From contig JASBUI010000040.1 in assembly GCA_030148005.1 (NCBI GenBank), positions 1 through 64,000 on the forward strand: a stretch of DNA of 64,000 nucleotides, read 5' to 3'. This DNA is from Paracoccaceae bacterium. Its GTDB lineage: Bacteria > Pseudomonadota > Alphaproteobacteria > Rhodobacterales > Rhodobacteraceae. Shown here in pieces: positions 59,023-64,000 of the stretch. Under the pieces are notes generated by a model. It did no database searches. It saw nothing but the letters and a program-made list of their open reading frames with translations, and was not told where the DNA came from. A program made the position numbers and the translations under genes. How positions within the stretch are numbered: position 1 is the stretch's first letter; each line of letters starts with the position of its first letter.

Positions 59023-59526
59023 TTATTCGACGATCATCAGGGGTGTTCCGAACTCGACGGCGCCGCCATCTTCGACCAGAATGCGCTTGACGGTTCCGGA
59101 TCTGGGGGCGGGAATGTGGTTCATCGTTTTCATCGCTTCGACGATCAGCAAGGTTTGACCTTCCGAAACTTGTGTACCGACGCTGACAAAGGCATCTGCG
59201 CCAGGTTCTGGCGACATATAGACGGTGCCAACCATGGGCGAGGTGACCGCGCCGGGGTGCGCTGCGGGATCTTCTGATCCGGCTGCGGCGGGCGCTGCTG
59301 CGGCTGGTGCGGCGCCTGCGGTCGGTGCAGCCTGAAGAACGGGTGCCGGCGCGGCGGGAACTTCAACCGCCTGAACGACCGTCTTGGTCCGGCTGACGCG
59401 CACGTTCAGACTGTCGTCTGTGCCGTAGTCGCGCATAACCTCAATTTCGGTCAAGTCATTGTTATTAAGCAGTTCTGCCAGGGCCTGAATGAAGGCCACG
59501 TCCGTGTCGCGGGTCTTTTTCGTCAT
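59023..59526 (-). CDS. accB: Biotin carboxyl carrier protein of acetyl-CoA carboxylase
   Basis: A 167-residue carrier. The N-terminal helical part ([21 protein letters not shown]) is followed by an Ala/Pro-rich flexible linker at about 55-90 and a biotinyl domain with Lys133 in [10 protein letters not shown]. The thumb insertion ([13 protein letters not shown]) is present. It is the first gene of the accB-accC-aat group. Confidence 0.96.
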   Translation of the reverse strand: MTKKTRDTDVAFIQALAELLNNNDLTEIEVMRDYGTDDSLNVRVSRTKTVVQAVEVPAAPAPVLQAAPTAGAAPAAAAPAAAGSEDPAAHPGAVTSPMVGTVYMSPEPGADAFVSVGTQVSEGQTLLIVEAMKTMNHIPAPRSGTVKRILVEDGGAVEFGTPLMIVE

Positions 59527-59684
59527 GCAATCCTCGATCGATCTTGTCGCCCGTCTATTGCGGGGCCGCTCTGAAGCTGCACCGCTTATACGCCAGCATT
59601 TCAGGCGTGGAAAGCGCAGAGGCGCGAAATATGCGCTTTGCGGTACAAAGCCGGGATCTGGATTGCCGGGGGCTTTGCTGCGCG

Positions 59685-60212
59685 CTACTGGCCTGCGCTT
59701 GTGCGGATAACGTCATAGGCGTTAGAGGGGCGATCTGCCGATGGGCCAGAGGCGCCGGAAGTTCTTGCGCCCTCGCTCGGCGTGCTCGCCGCTTCGTAGA
59801 CGCGCATTTTTTCCAGCAGCAAGGTCTCTTCGATCGTCCGTTGAAGCTTTTCGGCCATTTTGCGCGCCACTTCTTCTGTCAGGATCGTCGGATCAACGCT
59901 GAACTCCAACGGCAGTTTGCCATCCGGCATATTGCCGTCAGTGGCCGCCAGCATTGCCTGAATGATGCTGTCGGCGCTTGCGTTCTCACTTTGCCGGTAG
60001 GTTTGTTCGCCCCCTTTTGAGGCGTTTCCGCCGGTGCCAGAGGCGCTTTGCGAGCTTGGGCTGGATTGATCCGCGTCTGCCGGCGAAGACGTTGCCGCCC
60101 CGCCGGACGGGGCCGGTTCACTTTCTGGTGCAGGTGGCTCTTGCGGCGATGACGTGTGCCCGCTGCCAAGGCCTGTCAGGTTGTTCAGCGAAGTTGTCGC
60201 ATCAATGCTCAT
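59685..60212 (-). CDS. Hypothetical protein with disordered N-terminus
   Basis: A 175-residue protein with no recognised domain. Residues 1-75 are Ser/Pro/Ala/Gly-rich and probably disordered. Residues 76-140 are likely helical ([12 protein letters not shown], then [33 protein letters not shown]). The tail is again Ser/Gly-rich. No signal peptide or membrane span. It stands alone between accB and acs on the same strand. A substrate of the export apparatus or a scaffold is possible, but nothing in the sequence decides it. Confidence 0.6.
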   Translation of the reverse strand: MSIDATTSLNNLTGLGSGHTSSPQEPPAPESEPAPSGGAATSSPADADQSSPSSQSASGTGGNASKGGEQTYRQSENASADSIIQAMLAATDGNMPDGKLPLEFSVDPTILTEEVARKMAEKLQRTIEETLLLEKMRVYEAASTPSEGARTSGASGPSADRPSNAYDVIRTSAGQ

Positions 60213-60341
60213 ATCCCACGCGCTCCGTCTCAGAGCCCGCCACCGGATCTCAGGATGATCCCAGAATGTGAAGCGAAGGTTAAGAAAAGCGGGTCGCGGC
60301 GCGACTTTCGCGGTGTTTGGTTAACGGCGCGGGGGGGAAGT

Positions 60342-60368
60342 GGCGGCGCGGCCCTACGGCGCGCCGCC
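60342..60368 (-). terminator. GC-rich hairpin after acs
   Basis: Perfect 9-bp stem GGCGGCGCG / CGCGCCGCC with a 9-base loop, 10 bp beyond the acs stop codon. It is followed on the minus strand by ACTTCCCCC rather than T residues, so the terminator is likely but not classical. Confidence 0.6.
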
Positions 60369-60378
60369 TGATAGTAGA

Positions 60379-62322
60379 TCAGCCCCGGTTCATCCGGTTT
60401 TCGATCAGATCATCGACAACCGAAGGATCGGCCAGCGTCGAGGTGTCGCCAAGCGCGCCATAGTCGTTTTCGGCGATCTTGCGCAGGATCCGGCGCATGA
60501 TCTTGCCCGAACGTGTCTTGGGCAGGCCCGGCGCCCATTGAATGAGGTCGGGCGATGCGATGGGGCCAATCTCCTTGCGAACCCAATTGCGCAGCTCGGT
60601 CTTCAGATCGTCAGTATACTCCTCGCCCCCCATCAGGGTGACATAGCAATAGATGCCCTGACCCTTGATATCATGCGGATAGCCGACCACAGCGGCCTCG
60701 GACACCTTGGGGTGGGCGACAAGGGCGCTTTCGACCTCTGCGGTGCCCATGCGGTGGCCCGAGACGTTGATCACGTCGTCGACGCGGCCGGTGATCCAAT
60801 AGTACCCATCTGCATCGCGGCGACAGCCGTCACCGGTAAAGTAATAGCCTTTGTAGTCGCTGAAGTAGGTTGCGACAAAGCGGTCATGGTCGCCATAGAC
60901 GCTGCGCATCTGGCCGGGCCAGCTTTCCTTGATGCAAAGGACGCCTTCGGCTTCGGTCTCATGAATTTCGGCGCCGGTCGTCGGCTCAAGAATGACAGGC
61001 TGAATGCCAAAGAAGGGGAAGGTGCAGCTTCCCGGCTTGGTCGTGGTTGCGCCGGGCAGGGGGGTCATCAGGTGACCGCCCGTTTCGGTCTGCCACCAAG
61101 TGTCGACGATCGGGCGTTTTCCCTTGCCGACAACGTCATTGTACCAGTTCCAGGCCTCGGGGTTGATCGGCTCTCCAACAGTGCCAAGAACCTTGATTGA
61201 CGACAGATCATAGCCTTCGACGAATTCATTGCCCTGACCCATCAGGGCGCGGATTGCGGTGGGGGCGGTATAGAACTGGTTCACCTTGTGCTTTTCGCAA
61301 ACCGCCCAGAAGCGCCCGGCGTCAGGGTAGGTGGGAACGCCTTCGAACATCAGCGTCGTGGCGCCATTGGCCAGAGGCCCATAGACGATATAGCTGTGGC
61401 CGGTGACCCAGCCGACATCGGCGGTGCACCAGAAGATGTCACCGTCATGATAGTCGAAGGTGTACTGATGCGTCATCGAAGCAAAGACAAGATAACCGCC
61501 GGTGGTGTGCAGAACGCCCTTGGGCTTTCCGGTCGAGCCAGAGGTGTAGAGGATGAAAAGCGGATCTTCGGCGTTCATCTCTTCGGGCGGGCAGTCTGGG
61601 TCGGCATTTGCCATCAGGCTTGCGTAGGAATGATCGCGCCCTGCCTTCATGGGGACATCGGCGCCCGTGCGCTCAACGACCAGCGTCGTGACATCGCCAG
61701 AGATTTCCAGCGCCTTGTCGACGTTGGATTTCAGCGCTGTTGCGCGCCCGCCGCGAGGGGCTTCGTCGGCTGTGACGACAAGCTTGGCGCCGCAGTCGGC
61801 AACGCGGCTGCCAAGGGCTTCGGGCGAGAAGCCGGCAAAGACGATTGAGTGAACCGCGCCGATCCGGGCGCAGGCCAGCATCGCATAGGCCGCCTCGGGG
61901 ATCATCGGCAGGTAAAGGACAACGCGGTCGCCCTTGGTCACGCCAAGCGATTTATAGACGTTGGCAAGCTTGGAAACTTCGGCGTGCAGCTCGCGATAGC
62001 TGATGTGCTTGTCATCGGCGGGATTGTCGCCTTCCCAGATGATCGCGGTCTGATCGGCGCGGGTGGCAAGGTGGCGGTCAACACAGTTGGCACAGACGTT
62101 CAGCGTGCCGTCTTCGTACCATTTGATCGAAACATCGGGGTGGGCAAAGGTAGAGTTCTTGACCTTGGTGAAAGGTTTCATCCAATCCAGACGCTTGCCT
62201 TGCTCGCCCCAGAACGCATCGGGGTCCTGAACGGATTGCGCATACATCTTGTCATAGGTCGCCTTGTCGGCGTGGGCATGTGCGGCGAATTCGGCGGAGG
62301 GTGGATAGGTTTTGTCAGTCAT
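60379..62322 (-). CDS. acs: Acetyl-CoA synthetase
   Basis: ATP-dependent acetate:CoA ligase of about 647 residues. The AMP-binding P-loop [19 protein letters not shown], the [11 protein letters not shown] block and the C-terminal acetylation motif [16 protein letters not shown] with its regulatory Lys are complete. I use the ATG at 62322 (MTDKTYPP); an in-frame ATG at 62337 is possible. It is a separate unit with a terminator-like hairpin downstream. Confidence 0.96.
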   Translation of the reverse strand: MTDKTYPPSAEFAAHAHADKATYDKMYAQSVQDPDAFWGEQGKRLDWMKPFTKVKNSTFAHPDVSIKWYEDGTLNVCANCVDRHLATRADQTAIIWEGDNPADDKHISYRELHAEVSKLANVYKSLGVTKGDRVVLYLPMIPEAAYAMLACARIGAVHSIVFAGFSPEALGSRVADCGAKLVVTADEAPRGGRATALKSNVDKALEISGDVTTLVVERTGADVPMKAGRDHSYASLMANADPDCPPEEMNAEDPLFILYTSGSTGKPKGVLHTTGGYLVFASMTHQYTFDYHDGDIFWCTADVGWVTGHSYIVYGPLANGATTLMFEGVPTYPDAGRFWAVCEKHKVNQFYTAPTAIRALMGQGNEFVEGYDLSSIKVLGTVGEPINPEAWNWYNDVVGKGKRPIVDTWWQTETGGHLMTPLPGATTTKPGSCTFPFFGIQPVILEPTTGAEIHETEAEGVLCIKESWPGQMRSVYGDHDRFVATYFSDYKGYYFTGDGCRRDADGYYWITGRVDDVINVSGHRMGTAEVESALVAHPKVSEAAVVGYPHDIKGQGIYCYVTLMGGEEYTDDLKTELRNWVRKEIGPIASPDLIQWAPGLPKTRSGKIMRRILRKIAENDYGALGDTSTLADPSVVDDLIENRMNRG

Positions 62323-62423
62323 TTGGTCAATTTCCATGGTCTTGGTCCAATATCAGAGGGCCGAGTTTGGCAGGAATGGTCCGGCAAAGGGGTACATGCC
62401 CAGTGCCGGGCCAGCGGCAACAC

Positions 62424-63173
62424 TTAGATCGCCAGATATTCAGCGCGCAGTGCCGCGTTGCTCAGGACCTCATCGGCGGTTCCGTCAAATACGACCTGAC
62501 CGGTATCAAGAATGACGGCGCGGTCAGCAAGATTGAGCGCGGCAATGGCGTTTTGCTCGACGATTACGGTTGTGATGCCCTGCTCTTTGATGATGTTCAA
62601 TGTTTTTTCGATTTCATGAACGATGACCGGGGCCAGACCTTCGTAGGGTTCATCCAGCAAAAGGACCTTGATGTCGCGGGCAAGGGCGCGGGCGATGGAC
62701 AGCATCTGCTGCTCGCCGCCTGAAAGCGTCACGCCTTCCTGTTTGCGCCTTTCGCCGAGGCGCGGGAAAAGGTCGTAGATACGATCCAGCGACCAGCCGA
62801 TGGGCGGCGCGATCTGCGCAAGCTTAAGGTTTTCCTCGACCGTCAGGCCGGAAATGATGCGGCGATCCTCGGGCACCAGCCCTATACCTGCCTGCGCTGC
62901 CTCATGGGCGGCCATCAGGTGCAAGGGCTGATGGTCCAGCCAGACCTCGCCGCGCGAAAGCGTGGGCGAGCCAAGGCGCGCCAAGGCCCGCAGGGTAGAG
63001 GTTTTACCGGCACCGTTGCGGCCCAGAAGGGCCAGGATCTCACCTTCGTGGACGTTAAAGCTTACATCCTGAACGATGTAGCTTTCGCCGTAGTAGGCTT
63101 CGATATTCCAGGCCGAAAAGTAAGCGGGCGCAGTTGCCGCATGATTGGCGTTCTTTTCTAGTGGCGCGTTCAT
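62424..63173 (-). CDS. livF: Branched-chain amino acid ABC transporter ATPase LivF
   Basis: ATPase of 249 residues. Walker A GRNGAGKTSTLRAL, signature LSGGEQQMLSIARAL and Walker B VLLLDEPYEGLAP, with TVIVEQNAIAALNLADRAV after it, mark the LivF subfamily. An extra N-terminal stretch of about 20 residues precedes the domain. It is 9 bp after livG. The transported solute may be an amino acid, amide or urea-like compound. Confidence 0.9.
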   Translation of the reverse strand: MNAPLEKNANHAATAPAYFSAWNIEAYYGESYIVQDVSFNVHEGEILALLGRNGAGKTSTLRALARLGSPTLSRGEVWLDHQPLHLMAAHEAAQAGIGLVPEDRRIISGLTVEENLKLAQIAPPIGWSLDRIYDLFPRLGERRKQEGVTLSGGEQQMLSIARALARDIKVLLLDEPYEGLAPVIVHEIEKTLNIIKEQGITTVIVEQNAIAALNLADRAVILDTGQVVFDGTADEVLSNAALRAEYLAI

Positions 63174-63182
63174 TGCCGCCTC

Positions 63183-63944
63183 CTATTCGTCGTGGGCCTG
63201 GCCAAGATAAGCTTCTTGGACCTTGGGGTGACCTTTGATCTTTTCAGGGATGTCTTCGACCAGCGGCGTGCCCTGCGCCAGAACGGTGATGCGTTCGGCA
63301 AGGCTAAAGACCACATGCATGTCATGCTCGATGATGGCCATGGTGATGTCGCGCTTGGACTTGATTTCCTTAAGCAGATCGATGGTGTTGTTGGTATCGG
63401 CGCGGGCCATGCCGGCGGTGGGTTCGTCCAAGAGCAATAGCTTTGGCTCTTGGACCAGGCACATCGCCATCTCAAGGCGGCGTTTGTCACCGCGCGACAA
63501 CGATGCGGCGTGCATGGAGCCCTTGTCCTGCATGTTCACATCCAGAAGGATCTGTTCTGCCCGCTCGCGAATGTCGGCCTGGCTTCGGACAGAGCCGAAG
63601 GCGTTCAACTCGAACGCGCCGTCGCGCTTGGCAAAACAGGGGATCAGGACGTTTTCAAGCACCGTCAGATCGCCAAAGATCTCGGGCGTCTGGAAAACGC
63701 GGCTGATGCCCATCTGGTTGATCTCATGCGGCTTGCGCCCCAGAACCGACTGGCCGTCGAACATGACGCTGCCGGTGTCTGGGATAAGCTTGCCCACAAG
63801 ACAGTTCAGCAGTGTCGATTTACCCGCCCCGTTGGGGCCGATGATGGCATGAACGGTGTTCTCGGCGATGCTGAGGTTCACGTTACCCAGTGCCTGAAGA
63901 CCGCCAAAGCGTTTGCTGACGCCCTTGACTTCAAGGATACCCAT
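63183..63944 (-). CDS. livG: Branched-chain amino acid ABC transporter ATPase LivG
   Basis: ATPase of 253 residues. Walker A GPNGAGKSTLLN, the LivG-type ISRVFQTPEIFGDLTVLENV and Walker B LLLLDEPTAGMA are present. The usual LSGGQ is replaced by SLSRGDKRRLEMAMCL, as in several LivG-like ATPases of this family. It lies 11 bp after a permease gene that runs off the right edge. Confidence 0.9.
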   Translation of the reverse strand: MGILEVKGVSKRFGGLQALGNVNLSIAENTVHAIIGPNGAGKSTLLNCLVGKLIPDTGSVMFDGQSVLGRKPHEINQMGISRVFQTPEIFGDLTVLENVLIPCFAKRDGAFELNAFGSVRSQADIRERAEQILLDVNMQDKGSMHAASLSRGDKRRLEMAMCLVQEPKLLLLDEPTAGMARADTNNTIDLLKEIKSKRDITMAIIEHDMHVVFSLAERITVLAQGTPLVEDIPEKIKGHPKVQEAYLGQAHDE

Positions 63945-63955
63945 AATCTTGCTCC

Positions 63956-64000
63956 CTATTCCGCAGGCTTGGTTTCGCCAGAGGCGGTTTCATCGCTGGA
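63956..64000 (-). CDS. C-terminal end of an upstream transporter gene (probably livM)
   Basis: Only the last 14 codons and a TAG stop are in the window, encoding the hydrophilic tail SSDETASGETKPAE. Position directly before livG suggests a LivM-type permease. The identity is inferred from gene order; the tail itself is not diagnostic. Confidence 0.55.
   Translation of the reverse strand, partial: SSDETASGETKPAE

Noticed and set aside
1-64000. tRNA, rRNA, prophage, integrase, transposase or toxin-antitoxin genes
   Set aside because: I looked through the intergenic stretches and the proteins and found no cloverleaf-like sequence, att-like repeats or corresponding protein motifs. Short intergenic lengths leave little room for them.

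Overview
The window is GC-rich chromosomal DNA that is almost entirely coding. The gene content points to an alphaproteobacterium of the Rhodobacteraceae (Roseobacter-like). The clues are an NDUFA12-type complex I accessory protein next to mlaD, DUF2155, aat, accC and accB, a DUF1344 protein, the ClpP-ClpX pair, FNR-type boxes of the form TTGAC-N4-ATCAA, and CueR-type and MerR-type promoters with 19-bp spacers. This assignment is inference from content; no rRNA or other taxonomic marker is present. Genes are packed tightly: about eighteen neighbours overlap by 4 bp (ATGA, GTGA or TTGA), and three convergent pairs share their stop codons.

Layout. 0-5.3 kb: a minus-strand surface-polysaccharide operon, rfbC-rfbB-rfbD-rfbA (dTDP-L-rhamnose synthesis), a GT4 glycosyltransferase and a nucleotide-sugar epimerase whose C-terminus is missing. 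5.6-17.9 kb: four back-to-back sugar-catabolic operons. They hold a ribokinase, a FucU/RbsD mutarotase, a complete ABC sugar importer, an FGGY kinase, an M42 peptidase, a BtpA/SgcQ-like protein, an aldo/keto reductase and a fuconolactonase-like hydrolase. 17.9-21.5 kb: a DUF1499 protein, an MFS transporter and a sterol-desaturase-family membrane protein, divergent from an ArsR-rhodanese fusion. 21.5-26.4 kb: an RND efflux pump and adaptor with a divergent MarR/GbsR-like regulator. 26.5-29.2 kb: two alcohol dehydrogenase-superfamily enzymes and a thioesterase.

29.2-42.2 kb is a metal-stress island. A minus-strand operon carries an EF-hand protein, a 25-residue membrane peptide, a DUF302 protein and a TVP38-like membrane protein. 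Next come a two-component system with a SHOCT protein, and an L,D-transpeptidase with a cytochrome c. A type 1 copper protein follows behind an FNR-like box, then a multicopper oxidase, a cytochrome c and a DsbA/ScsC-like oxidoreductase. The island ends with a mercury operon (merR divergent from merT-merP-merA), a small metal chaperone and a frameshifted membrane gene. Two promoters in the island look like CueR/HmrR targets, but no cueR gene is in the window.

42.2-45.3 kb: zinc uptake and its regulator (znuB, znuC, zur, divergent znuA); ZnuC carries a striking His-rich tail. 45.3-48.5 kb: N-acetylglucosamine catabolism. 48.5-53.2 kb: a class V aminotransferase-like enzyme, modABC molybdate uptake, and an SRPBCC-ArsR pair with tandem operators. 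53.3-64 kb: housekeeping genes (clpP, clpX, ridA, NDUFA12 homologue, mlaD, DUF2155, aat, accC, accB, acs) and a branched-chain amino-acid ABC transporter (livF, livG, and the tail of a permease). No tRNA, rRNA, CRISPR array, prophage or transposase was seen.
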